From assembly GCA_032690845.1 (NCBI GenBank), contig CM064426.1:75256403-75320402 (forward strand): 64,000 nt of DNA. The letters are read 5' to 3'. A program made the translations under genes and the position numbers. The notes beneath the pieces are model-generated. The model was given only the letters and a program-made list of their open reading frames with translations, was not told the origin of the DNA and did no database searches. Positions within the stretch are counted from its first letter, which is position 1. Each line of letters opens with the position of its first letter. Source of the DNA: Eleusine coracana subsp. coracana. Lineage: Eukaryota; Streptophyta; Magnoliopsida; Poales; Poaceae. Below are positions 23,956 to 35,000 of the stretch, piece by piece.

Positions 23956-24096
23956 GCTCTAGGATGCACCAGGATCGCCTGTAGTAAACTGCATGCGTGT
24001 AGTAGCCACTGACAAGTGAGGCCGTACACCGTGTGACCCCACCTGTCAGTGGCTACTGCATGCGTGCAGTTACTGTAGAGGATCCGTGTTCCTCTG
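23956..24096. repeat. Foldback sequence with about 33-base arms
   Basis: The arm CTGCATGCGTGTAGTAGCCA (from 23990) pairs with the downstream TGGCTACTGCATGCGTGCAG arm around a roughly 14-base loop near 24024-24038. A looser outer pairing (around 'aggatcgcctgtagtaaa' and 'ttactgtagaggatcc') extends the hairpin. It may be a small foldback transposon or a hairpin transcript source; no mature small RNA can be inferred. Confidence 0.55.
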
Positions 24097-24206
24097 GGAT
24101 GGATTAGAGGAGAACTTAATAAGTGTTAAAATATCAGTGAATTTTCACTCTTTCTCATTAGATTAAACTTTTAGATGTAACTGATCAATGCATACTATAC
24201 TCAATA

Positions 24207-24219
24207 TGATATCAGAGTC
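24207..24219 (+). repeat. tRNA-Met primer-binding-site-like remnant
   Basis: TGATATCAGAGTC, preceded by CTCAATA and followed by a GAGTTTGATTCC-like motif, resembles the primer-binding region of small LTR elements (compare 30192-30301 and 53553-53572). No paired LTRs are delimited. Confidence 0.3.
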
Positions 24220-24797
24220 AAATATCTTGAGTTTGATTCCTTACGGATATAAATTATAGTTGACTCGTGTTTCACATTTACGGCAAATGCATAGTAACTC
24301 AATAATGAGGGCAACAGAGTAAACATACATGGCTCCATGGTTTCTCCCCCCTCCCCCTAAAACGTCATGTAAAGTGAAAAAGAGGGAGTAATAAACGATT
24401 GCTGGTAGTCAGAGAAAAAATGCTTTACATAATTGCTGTCACGTTTTCAAACCCATAAGAAAGCTCAGTGTATTTGCATTGTTACTAGTAAAGACTGTTA
24501 AAATCATACTTATACAATGTAAGGTAATTTATTTTTAAAAGTTGTGTTACACGCATGACGCATGTAATGTAAGTCTTTCGTGCTCTCTATTTTCCATGAC
24601 ATGTGCCAGCTGTGATGTAACTGAACTGTAGATATGACCAGCTTGTAATCCTGTCCCCGAAAACTTTTTCTTTGCTATTCCATGGACTTTCCACATTTAT
24701 AAGTGAAAAGGACTAAGGTGACAACTTGATTCCCTTGAATGTTCAAATGTTTGATATTTTGTTGTTTTCATTCATTGGATTCTTAAAGTTCACAAGA

Positions 24798-26743
24798 TTA
24801 CATTTCAACCGAACAATCATAGAAGTCCAGATCGTCACTATCGTCTCTTGACTTCATCGCTTCCTTGAAAGTCTTTATTGCAGATTCCTTCAGCAAACTG
24901 TTGTCACATGAACTGGACTGCATGCAGCACCACAAGAATATGGGAAGAAAATCAGACTTTAGTATCTGAAAAGTGATATGAGTGGTTACTAATTGCTTAT
25001 AAGTCATAGGTAGTACAAACACTTTTGAATTAGAACCAGAGTCCTTCGGACACAGATATTATCTTTCCAGTTACATCTAAAGCATAGGTTTAATCATGGC
25101 TTAGTTACAAAAATCAGTGTTGTCTGAAAAATGCTAGCTGTGAATTGTAGACGGTAAAAGTAAGTCAATTTTTCTCTTATAAACAAATTATTCATAAATC
25201 ATGATGACAGTTAGTATTATTTATACCGTCACTTGTAATGTTACGGTCGCTAGCTGAACGTCCTTTTCGTGAGGAAGGCCACTGCTGCCGCTGCTGCTAC
25301 CTGTGTCCATGGCTACCAATCTTAGATCCCCAATCTCTTTGGCACACTGAAGTATGGCAACTACAGCATCCATGGTACTCCTCCCTGAGCCTACAACTAT
25401 CTTCAGGCGAAACTCTTGCGATGTCTCCTCCGCAGATGTTTTATCAGTAATATCAACTTCAGTCTGTTCACCGGAAGAATAATCGTCTTGTTCACTGCCG
25501 TTGTCGCTGTGGAGCGGCGACTCTACCAGCATTCTGTTTTTCTCCTCCAGCTCAGACACTCTGGACTCGAGAGTGATCACATAGTCCCTGGCTCTGATCA
25601 GTGTGGACGCCCTGTCTTTCTGCCATGGCAAAGAATATAGAGCTCTATTGCAAACTGTTGATAACATGAAACTCGAGAAATTTCATCAAGCATATATTAA
25701 TCCGTCAGAAATGGTGAACTGGTGAGATGATGTACCTTGGTGCCTGGGGGAAGCACTGTCCTGAGAGCCTTGAAGCTGTTGTTGAGCTTCTCGCGGCGCT
25801 TGCGCTCCGACAAGACATGCTGAATCTGGTTGTTGGAGTTGCTGCCAACGGACGGCGGCGCCGCCGCCATATCCATCTGAAGTGACTGCCATTGGGCAAG
25901 CCTGGCTCTATGCATTCTTTCCAAGGCCGACATGGCATCCTTGATCGCTCTCTGGCCGGAGGCGCCTGGCTTGTTGGGCTTCTTCCTGGGGCTAAGGTGC
26001 TGTACATACTTCTTGAACGCGCCACCGAACTCATGGGCATTCTTGCTCTGGGCTTGCTCCTGGTGAGGTTCTTGGGTCATGTGGTCGTCCAGGTTCACGA
26101 CCGTGTCAAGGTCGTTGCCGAAGAACAGGCCATGGTGGCCATCGTCGAAGGCGATCGGAGACAGCGGTATCTGCAGGGAGGAGACCTCCACCACTGGTTG
26201 GTGGCTGGAGTTAGTGGTCGTCGTGGTGCTCCCAGGGAGCGTGAGCGACGAGTTCTCATCTAAGCTCGCGGAGAAGGAGCCAAACGTTGACGATGATGAC
26301 GTTTGCACGGCCTCGGCGTAACCGGCGTGCTCTTCAGTGTTCATTAGCATGCAGATCTGTGCCCATATATAAATCATGCATGGAGAATAAATCGAAGTTA
26401 AAACTCGTGAGCGGCAAACAACTAATACTAACTCATATGCGAGATTCAAAGCGTGAGCATTGCCTCTGTCAGTTGCTGCTGCACTTGCAAGCTAATGGCC
26501 AAGTCCTGCTCTTCGTGTAGCCCGCCGATGGAGCCATAGCTGCGCTCACTGCAGAAGATCGAAGCACAAAGACACGGCGGACGATCAAGCATTCAATCAA
26601 GCGCTGGGAAGTTTAGGATATTGATAGGTAAATCGTCAAAAGGGATTTAACCTGTCCGTGCCATCGCCGTGGAACAGCAACCAGCTGTAGTCGTCCATGG
26701 CGGGCTCAGCGAAGGGTTGGTAGCTGGCACTCTGGTCACCCAT
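24798..26743 (-). CDS. bHLH transcription factor (bHLH041-like)
   Basis: Five exons on the minus strand: 26743-26652, 26548-26464, 26356-25736, 25619-25227 and 24965-24798, giving about 452 residues. The bHLH domain (about 239-287) has a basic region with His239, Glu243 and Arg247 in HVLSERKRREKLN, the pattern for E-box/G-box DNA binding. Helix 1 ends LPPGTK at the exon 3/4 junction, and helix 2 begins KDRASTLIRARD. A leucine-rich coiled segment (VSELEEKN) and a C-terminal ACT-like region (FRLKIVVGSGRSTMDAVVAI) follow. The N-terminus MGDQSASYQ is the first ATG after an in-frame stop. The exon 2 donor is uncertain: GAG|GCAATG would be a GC-AG intron, while CAA|GTGCAG upstream would give a shorter protein in the same phase. 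Role: nuclear regulator, targets unknown. Its nearest Arabidopsis relative by motif is bHLH041. Confidence 0.85.
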
Positions 26744-26835
26744 CTCAATAGCGAATTCCCAGTCAGGCTTGACGACAAAGGGGCTGGTGCAGTTCGTTTA
26801 ATTTGGCTCAGGGAAAAGTATCTCCCCCGCGCGCC

Positions 26836-26846
26836 AATATATATAG
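26836..26846 (-). promoter_or_regulatory. TATA box of the bHLH gene
   Basis: CTATATATATT on the minus strand lies about 95-100 bases upstream of the ATG at 26743, implying a leader of roughly 65 bases. No other strong TATA sequence is nearby. Confidence 0.55.
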
Positions 26847-26849
26847 TGT

Positions 26850-27580
26850 GGTGGAGTGCTGGCGCATGCGAAGTACGAATAATGCATTAAGTCCAAGCTG
26901 CGGGTCAACTAAAGCAACTGAATTAGACGGTTGCTTCTGCCGGCTGCACGTGTACGGCCTCCTCTGTGCTCGCTGTCTAGCCGCCGGCTCCTCGATATTA
27001 GGATGGTTATTACTTATAGGTCATATGGCCGCAAATTGTTGATGGACATGTAGCACGAATGGGTGAGTGATTACACATAGAGTGGCCAGAATACCGGTCG
27101 CAGGCATGTGTTTCTCTCGATCGCGACAGGATAAATTAACCATCATGCAATCAGAATTGACGATCTTTGTAGATATGACGTGCTATTACATTTTATGGTC
27201 CCTAGGATAAAATGAAAATATAGGTTGACTATTTTGAACATGAAAAAAATGCACAGCAGTACTTATTATTTTAGTTACAAATAAGAGCTAATGTTGCACA
27301 AATAATTTAGACTTCACGTTAACAGTAAATCGCAGCGACAACTATTCACTGATAGCAAAGACATGCCAAGGTAAAACACCGAAAGCTAAAGATGCAGAGG
27401 TTCGTATCAAACTGCAAAAATAGAGGCAGGTAGATCGTTTTAATTTTATTCGTTGTTTCTTCTAGTTTGAGTTGGAAGTCAGGTAGCAGGTTCAAATCGA
27501 TGTGTAGGAGGCTCTCCCTTCTATTGAGCAGAACATTGTCAACAAAGAAAAAGGAAACTACAATCCAAGTAGTACTGTTG
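26850..27580. other. Upstream region of the bHLH gene
   Basis: Presumed promoter DNA. A GCACGTGT sequence (G-box core CACGTG) lies at about 26946-26953. No coding sequence was seen. Confidence 0.4.
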
Positions 27581-28331
27581 ATGTAAACATGGTTTGTCCC
27601 AATCTTTCGATGAGAGGTGGGTAACTCGATTTAGTAAAGAAATGGCATTGTGTTGTCCGAGTACAACCACCACAGGACTAGCAACAGTTACACCGTACTG
27701 TTCTTGCTGTGCCTAGAACAACCTTGAACCTGCAAGCAAATCAAAGAAACAAGCAAGAACAAGATGAACAAGAAACTTAGCTCACAGATCCAAAAATAGA
27801 GCACACAATTTTAGGGTTCTGAAATCAAGGAAATCAGGTGTTTTGGTCGACACACGTCTTCACAAATCTGAAGTAGCAAAGCTAAACTTTCAACAACCAA
27901 AAACCAAACCCTCAAATGGCCGACGGTGGTGTCTTTTATAAGGGGCATGGATGGAAGAAAACCCTTGCTAAGGATGGCCCCTAATAGGCTGCAATTGATA
28001 CAAGGGCCTCAGCCCAAGACTGGAGGTCCAAAGATTCTCCTATTGATTTCGAACGACTCGGCTCTAATGGAAATTGGCAATGAGGTTTAATGAATCTGAA
28101 ACTAGATGTCATGAGCTTTTCAACGAATACCCATAGGCCTCCAGCAACCTTCGGAGTAAAAAGTTACGACCGATTTAAGCTGATACTGGCTGCAGTCCCT
28201 CTTACTCATTCCTAATGACAAGAAAATCATCACAAGAATTTAGTATCATCCCATTCAGTGAAGAGTTGATATGAACAGTCAGGAACGACTTTACCTAATG
28301 ATTAAGTTGTTGTGCTCGTGCTCGAGTCATT

Positions 28332-28552
28332 GGTACATGCAAGGATTAAAAAACCGGTACAATAACGGTTTTCATCTCGCTGAAAACCGGTTTGGTAAAC
28401 TAGAAAAACCGACCAAAAACCGTTTTTGCTATAGTACACAGGGTCGGTTTTTCTAATAAACCGGACGTCCGGTGAAACCGGACCAGAACGGTTTTATCGA
28501 AAACCATAAAAACCGGCCGGTTTTCAATGGTTTTTTAATCCTTGGGTACATG
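28332..28552. mobile_element. hAT-type MITE with perfect inverted repeats and 8-base duplication
   Basis: The element 28340-28544 has perfect 16-base terminal inverted repeats CAAGGATTAAAAAACC / GGTTTTTTAATCCTTG. It is flanked by the perfect 8-base direct repeat GGTACATG (28332-28339 and 28545-28552), the duplication size of hAT transposases. The interior is packed with ACCGGTTTT and AACCGG motifs on both strands. There is no coding capacity. It lies in gypsy-derived DNA. Confidence 0.9.
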
Positions 28553-28802
28553 TATGGTTGTATGCAAGGAAGTGGTTTCCTCATCATCCTCTGCTTCTTA
28601 CATTTGAGTTATCATCGACTCAAGTTCATCTTCTTCTCTTATATATGGCTTCAATCTAAAACAATTAAAGTGGGCATATAACCCAATCATCTGCAGCCAG
28701 CTCAATGCTATAGCTCAATGCTATATGCATTATCATTAATCTTTTCTGTTATCTTGAAAGGACCATCAACTCTAGATAGTAGTTTAGATTTTCTGAATTC
28801 AG

Positions 28803-29183
28803 GAAGGGCGTGATTGGTTTCCATCTGGACGCGACCTGGCTTGCATCAGACATGCAGGCTCCCGCCAGCCAGGCTCCGGGGATGCACCATCGATTTGTTT
28901 GGTCTCCGTTTGCATACAACCATGCTCGGCAGAGGATAGTGTTCGGTTGACTACTTCCGCGTTTTCCGTTCTCACAACACTCGTACTTGAACCTGTTTAC
29001 CTGCACCGAGCAAGCCTGGCTCACCAGAAACGAGCCTTTTTCTCGCATCCCATTGGCTAGGTTGTGGAGGCATCTTTGCATCCCGTCGGTTAGGCCCAGT
29101 AACATATGCAGGCAAGCAATCACGGTCAAAGTGCATCTCACGACCCTGGTTGGGGCTTATGTACCCAACATATCACGCCCGAA
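28803..29183. mobile_element. Tourist/PIF-Harbinger-like MITE inside gypsy integrase
   Basis: The element 28806-29180 begins GGGCGTGATTGG, and its right end reads GGGCGTGAT when reverse complemented. It is flanked by 3-base direct repeats GAA (28803-28805 and 29181-29183). Omitting the element and one GAA brings the two flanking integrase segments into the same frame and order, which fixes the insertion precisely. A related element may lie at 57294. Confidence 0.8.
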
Positions 29184-29916
29184 ACCTACCCTTTCACAAA
29201 TGCACCCATACTAAATCACATGGTTCAAAAAGTGATATGTTTCCTTCTTTTGTTACCAGCAAGCCTATAGTTTTCATTCATGCAGTTTTAAAATCATTTC
29301 AGCATGCTTGTTAGCGTCCAAATTTACCCTTTCCGAAGTAGGGAGGGGTAAATGATCAATGGGACACGAGGCAAAAATCCATAAACAATCTTAAAAGTAT
29401 TTCTTAGTAGTAGAATGTTGTGAATGGTTGTGTGGAATACTTACTGAAAGGACCTTAATGTTGCCTAGAGGGGGGGGGGGGGTTGAATAGGCGTTCCTGA
29501 AATTTAATTCAAAACTCGTAGCGGAATTAGAACTGTAAAAAACCGGACACTCCAATTTGGCAAACCAGACACTTCGGTTTTTGTCAGGGAGATGGAATTT
29601 AACAAGGCACAAAAGGAACCAGAGGAACCTCTAAGCATGCACCTCACCACAGAGGCAACAAGGCTAGAGATAGGTGATTTCACATAGAATTCACTTAGAT
29701 AAAACATTGTCCAAAACCGGACATTCTGGTTTTCTCGGGACAGAAAATAGAGGCAAGAGAAAAACGGCTCGCGGAGGAGATCTAGCACAAGCAAAGCTAT
29801 CAGAGGTTGCACACACAAGCAAGAACAGATTTATCCACTTAGGAAAACAGGAACAACTACTCATGCAACCTATAAGAAATTAAAGCAAGCTAGAACTAAG
29901 AAACAACAACAACAAG

Positions 29917-30191
29917 TGTAACGCTCTGCGTCCAAAGTTCGCTTACCGCGCAACCCTCCCGTAGGGGCGAGCACGTGTATTCATGCATATCACAGCTCTT
30001 ATGCTTTCGTTCTCGCTTCGTGTAAAAGAGTTAACCCGTTGGTGCTATGGTTGAAACAACAAGGGTTACATGATGACCCTCACCTACCTAAATTTTCAAT
30101 GTGGGACTAAGCCCACAACTTCACTTCACTTCTAGGCCTTTTGGGACGAAACTACTACTACTATAGGCTGCAAACAGGCTAGGGTGTTACA
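29917..30191 (-). repeat. TRIM LTR (left)
   Basis: 275 bases, TGTAACGCTCTGCG to GGTGTTACA. Same length as the right LTR, with scattered substitutions between them. Confidence 0.9.
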
Positions 30192-30301
30192 GACACCCCC
30201 CCCCCTTAAGGGTTGACGCCCTCGGTAGCACACAGCAAACACGGCAAGTGGATACCCAAGACCTTCTCTTGATGAAACAAGAGTTGATACTCTAATACCA
30301 C

Positions 30302-30576
30302 TGTAATGTCCCGCGTCCAAAGTCTGCTTACCTCCTAACCCTCCCGTAGGAGCGGTCACGCGTATTCATGCATAGCACCACTCTTATGCTTTCGTCCTTT
30401 TTTCATGTAAAAGGGTTAACCTAATGGTGTTATAGTCTGAACATTGAGGGTTATATGCTGACTCTCATCCACCTAAACTTTCAATGTGGGACTAAGCCCA
30501 TAACTTCACTTCACTTCTAGGTCTCTTGGACCAAAACTACTACTACTACATACTGCTAATAGGCTGGGGTGTTACA
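30302..30576 (-). repeat. TRIM LTR (right)
   Basis: 275 bases, TGTAATGTCCCGCG to GGTGTTACA. It adjoins the primer-binding site and is therefore the 5' LTR on the minus strand. Confidence 0.9.
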
Positions 30577-31839
30577 ACAAGGGAGCAAACGGGGATTTAT
30601 TTATCAGAGTTCAACAACTTTCCACCAAGTTGTTTACGTCTCCGTTGAGGGGCTCGGTCACACTTGAGTCGGGTCTCTCTCAACCCTTTTACCTCGCCAA
30701 GTAATCACCAAGATCAAGCTTGAATGACCAAGCAATCACCAAGATCCAATCTGGTACGCCACTAAGCTTGCTTCTTCCCTTACGAGGTGAAGCCGACCTT
30801 TACAAATTTTCCCAAGGCTCACCACAAATTTGGGAGCTCTAGGGTAATGCCTAGCCATCTAGGAATCTTCAATTCCAAGAGTAACAAATGTTTCACGGAA
30901 ACTTGCTATGCAACAATGCTCAAGTGCTCAATCTTTCTCACAAAGAGACTCTCTCAATCCAATTCTCACAAAGAGATCAATCCTCACAAAAGGGGAGTTG
31001 GGGAGAGGACTAGAGGGCTTTGGATATGTTATTTTCGTGAAGTGAGTCAGCAGCTACCGAAGGAGGGATTCGAAGAGTATAACTACTCATCCCTCCAAAA
31101 GTAGCCATTGAGAACTAGCCAGCGAAAATGGGACACTTCGGTTTCCAAAACCGAACCATCCGGTTTTGGCTGAACTAGCAGTTGGAATTCAAACCAGTCT
31201 AAAACTGGACACTCCGGTTATCCTGGGACAATGAGAAGATTGTGTGTTTGGCTATTGTGTGTCACTTTTCTCACTTAGATTTTTCTTTGAGCATTGAAAC
31301 TTAGCATATGTTTCAACTAATATTTGAATCCATATAATCATCTTCTCTAATGTAGTCACAAGTCACTTCATGTCTTCACTTTCATCATCAATTGATATTT
31401 TGCAACATATGACACATAGTAGCTTGATCGGTCCCAGATTATGTTATACCTACCCTTCACCATCGTATTGGTCCTTCGGCGCTAAGACTCATCTTGACCT
31501 TCTCCTTGCATGGTCCATCACGGTCAAGTAAAGCCAATCACTTACCATCTTGCTAACTTGAGCCATACATTACTTTGTATCATTTACATGAATTCCTTTG
31601 TCATTTTGTAGGCATTTTGATCACTTTGCTTTTAATAGAGTGTCCAATTATGAATCCGCAAGCAATTGATCATCATCTTTTTCCATACATTCTTTGATCA
31701 TTTTGAACAATAATATCCATGTTAAGACATACAATGTACATTTTTTAATTATGTCCTGCTTAATCACTTCACAAGAATTATTAGTCCTTAAATCATGTTG
31801 TCATTTAATATACCAAAACTCACTAGGGGACTAGATGCA

Positions 31840-32800
31840 GTTTCACTTACCTTACGGTATCCACAACTCGGCCTAATGATCACCGACCTAAGGGTGGCTC
31901 ACAAGAAGGAACCGACGGAGTTAGAGTAGCATACAAGGAAACTCAGAGATATATTTGTTGTAATTAGTCTTATAGCATATGACTAGAACTCTTCATGTAA
32001 TTTCTGTCACCCGAATATATAAGGAGGGCAAGGACCCCCTCCCCCCCTCATGGGAAGAGGGAGACTCTTAATACAACACGACATGCAAGACGTAAGGGGT
32101 TTTACTCTTGATGAGAGGGCCCAAACCTGTCTAAATCGTTCTGTGTGTTAACCATTGAGTTCTTGGTCCCATGCATAGTCCGATAAATATATTGTCGAGA
32201 TTAAGTCTTGAGAGTTGGCGCGCTAGATAGGGGGTTACGTCGAGATTCTCCATCGACCTTGATGGCCGAAATTCCAAATATTCAGTATTCATCAGATTTT
32301 ATGATCTTCTTCGGATCGCTCGACTTCATCATCAACTCCACCACAGCGTTGGCACTAGAGAACATAACTGAACGGACCACTATCAATAACACGGCACAAT
32401 CATTTGAATCGGCTGATTGGCTTACTCAACTAGTGTCACATGGAGTCGACAGGACAAGCCAACTCATTGACTTCGACTCCAAGTCAGTACGATCCTTTGA
32501 TGAGGACTTGAATGGCAGTTATAATCCATATATTTAAGGGTAGTGTTCATGGCAAGCATCGAGGAAACACCACCAGCAGTCGGACCGGTGGTTGGACAAC
32601 CTAAGGATCCTAATAACCAAGTACGCAATCTAGAGGCCAACTCACGAGATCACGAAAGATGTCATCATAGAAGTTCTCGTGGGTCTCGCAGTGGAGCATT
32701 GCGGGAACTACACCTCACAGATATGGAAATCGAGATAGATGGCAAAAAGGTCTATGCCACCCATCCAAACAACATCTCCGGTGCCAGGACACTCCTGTAA
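31840..32800 (+). pseudogene. Ty3-gypsy LTR end and gag fragment
   Basis: An LTR-like segment (to about 32213) has a TATATAAGGAGGGCAAGGAC promoter motif. It ends just before TTGGCGCGCTAGATAGGGGG (32215-32234), the leader found after the LTR in many grass gypsy elements. Two reading frames follow (32262-32534 and 32543-32797) with gag-like composition, broken by a stop and frame change. No pol domain follows, so it is a truncated copy. Confidence 0.55.
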
Positions 32801-35000
32801 AGATATAGTAGTCCAAGGGGGGGGGGGGGGGTTGAATTGGACCGGTAATGTGGATCGTCAACCCAATCGAATTTCCACCAATTATTCCACCTTACTAATG
32901 ACGACTCCTATGCAATTCTACCATGCAAAGACCCTACCAATTCTAGTGATATGATGCAATGCAAGCGATGCCAAGACAATCAATTAGCAAGTAAGCCCAT
33001 GGCAATCCTATCTCTACTTAAACACAAGTGCAGAATTAAAAGCGATAAGTAAAGAGGGGTTTAGAGATTGCTCGTTGATTTTTAGCCCAAGGTATCGGGA
33101 GGATGGCGCCTCCCCCTAGTCCTTGTTGGATTGACTCCTGCTAGAGCATTGATCCCTAACGCCATCAACCATGGAGTCCTTGCACACAAGCCCGTATCAA
33201 TCCAGAGTGATGGCATGGTTGCGTGACCATTGCTCATCGAGTCCTCGAATCCTCGAGCATAAGGTTCCCTCCCTTAAAGACTTGTTGCACTCCCGGAGTG
33301 CACGCATGGGCAGTCTCTCACAATGCTCCTTTCAAAGGCGAGCTCAAATCTTGTATAAACTTGTGATGGCCTTCAGAACTTATCATGATATGATAGGCTC
33401 GATCACCGACATATAAATGGTCTAGGCCTTGTCATATACCAAGAGTGACAACACTAATCCTCTCTACAACCCCTCCTAGACTAGAGACATGGGATGCTCC
33501 TGTGTTACTCTCGACACTCGAAGATATCTCCAATCTTTGCTCTAGTGTCTCCTCTTCTCCTCCTGGCTCTCCCCAAGTTTGCCCAGCTATCCAAATAGCC
33601 AAGTGAGGTCTCAAAACCCCCCAGCAACAGCTATATATAGTCTCCAACTACTCCACTAGTCGTTGCCAAAAAGCTAACAAAACTAAGAACCCATCGCCAT
33701 AAAGTATCATCATACATTATGATGACCTCTGAGTATAGTTACCATACAATACAATGACCTCCCCTCAACCATACAATGACCTTTGATCTCCAGTGCCTCT
33801 CTGCGAGCAAATCCTCTAGGTCACCGTACTTTATGGCGGCATCGTTGTAAGGTCTCTAGAGAGTACTAGAAAAATGACCTCCTTCTCCTTGACTTGTCAT
33901 ATCTCACGGCGACCTCCTGAGCGCCATCGACTCTGCCCTTCAACTTTGCTCCAGTCCATCGACTTTGCATCCCTTGACTCAACGTACCTTACAACGACAT
34001 CACCGAGCCTTACGATGACCTCCTGAGCTCCATCGACTCTATCCATCAACATGGTTCATGTTCCAGATTCGATCTGGTCCAGTCAGTGTAGATTATGGTG
34101 ACATCACCGTACCCTACGGTGATCACTAAAGTTTTATTAACTTGGTCCATCGACTTGCGCTTCCATCCATCGACTTGCTTCCACACATTGATCAATCCTT
34201 CTCCACTATCACTCTAAGTGTCCTAGAGCTTTATTTGAGCATCCCAATACTAACAGAATGACTTGTGCCCTCTTGATAGTTTGGTTTTTCTAATGGACTC
34301 AAGCCTACACACTAGCCAAGTGATCACACATACTTGAACCTAAGTGTCCTTAGCCTTGATCCATCTCCATGAAGATCTTCATAGCACTCCACCTAGTCCT
34401 CCATTAATCAACAAGGTAACATTCACCATGTGCATGTTTGAGTTAATAGTTTATTCTACATTCACAATACTAGATGTAGACATTAGTAACCATTTCATGT
34501 TGTTACTCAATCACTAAAACATTCATACCTTGGGGTTTCCAAACACTAATGGTCATGAAGCTTACAGCTCCATGATGGCTTGATGGCCAATCAAGCATAC
34601 CAAACACCCATGATAAAGAAAGCAATCATCATGCTTAATGCAGCTACACTCCAAGACTAGGCAAGAGCTAGGGAAGCATATGAGGGTCAACCCACTCATT
34701 TGATAGCACCCAGTTCGGTCGGCTTTCAAACTAACCGAGCCGGGGCTCCCTTGGGTGAATTTCCAATGAGAATTGAGAGAATCGTGATGAGCGCCCGCCA
34801 TGAGGAATGATTGTGTGACAATTGACTTCAATATGAAGATCGTGATGACCGGGATGGTCGAAAAAACGACCAACCTCATGGCAGACGTCGGGGTGACTAT
34901 TGGTATTTAACGATCACAAATAACTCTAAACGCGCACGGAGAATATCTATGTAGTACTTCCCCAGGAGCATTCCAAGATTATTGAATCCAAGGAATGGTA
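32801..35000. other. Repeat-like DNA with recurring short motifs
   Basis: It opens with a 13-14 base G-run followed by 'ttgaattgg' (32818-32840), similar to 29470. From 33700 to 34210, degenerate repeats of 'tacgatgacctcc' and 'ccatcgact' recur many times. Probably non-coding retrotransposon internal sequence; no protein was recognised. Confidence 0.45.

Larger units (their letters stand above)
27585..29390 (-). pseudogene. 3' end of a degenerate Ty3-gypsy retrotransposon (integrase C-terminus and LTR)
   Basis: Read on the minus strand, 29390-29200 matches the gypsy integrase C-terminal landmarks (IDHLPLPTSEKVNLDA-like). The match resumes at 28800-28560 with the SKLLSRVDGPFK and INDNAY motifs and an EEDELES-like segment. 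The following 28260-27585 region has a CTTATAAAAGAC promoter motif and looks like the 3' LTR. Stops and frameshifts show that it is inactive. Two MITEs interrupt it (28340-28544 and 28806-29180). Upstream gag, protease and reverse transcriptase are not seen. Confidence 0.7.
29912..30581 (-). mobile_element. TRIM element (660 bases) with perfect 5-base duplication
   Basis: Two 275-base direct repeats (29917-30191 and 30302-30576) begin TGTAA and end TTACA. They bracket a 110-base internal region. On the minus strand that region starts GTGGTATTAGAGTATC, matching the initiator tRNA-Met primer site TGGTATCAGAG with one change. It ends in a purine tract AAGGGGGGGG next to the other LTR. The flanks are the perfect target duplication ACAAG (29912-29916 and 30577-30581). 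There is no coding capacity, so mobility would need enzymes supplied in trans. Confidence 0.92.
29450..31830. mobile_element. LTR-retrotransposon-like block, unresolved
   Basis: This region contains a G-run with 'ttgaataggcg' (29470-29490) and repeated 'aaaccggacactcc'-type motifs at 29539, 29712, 31125 and 31203. A segment at 30590-30680 resembles internal non-coding sequence of grass LTR elements. No polyprotein was recognised. The host sequence is split by the TRIM at 29917-30576. Confidence 0.4.
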
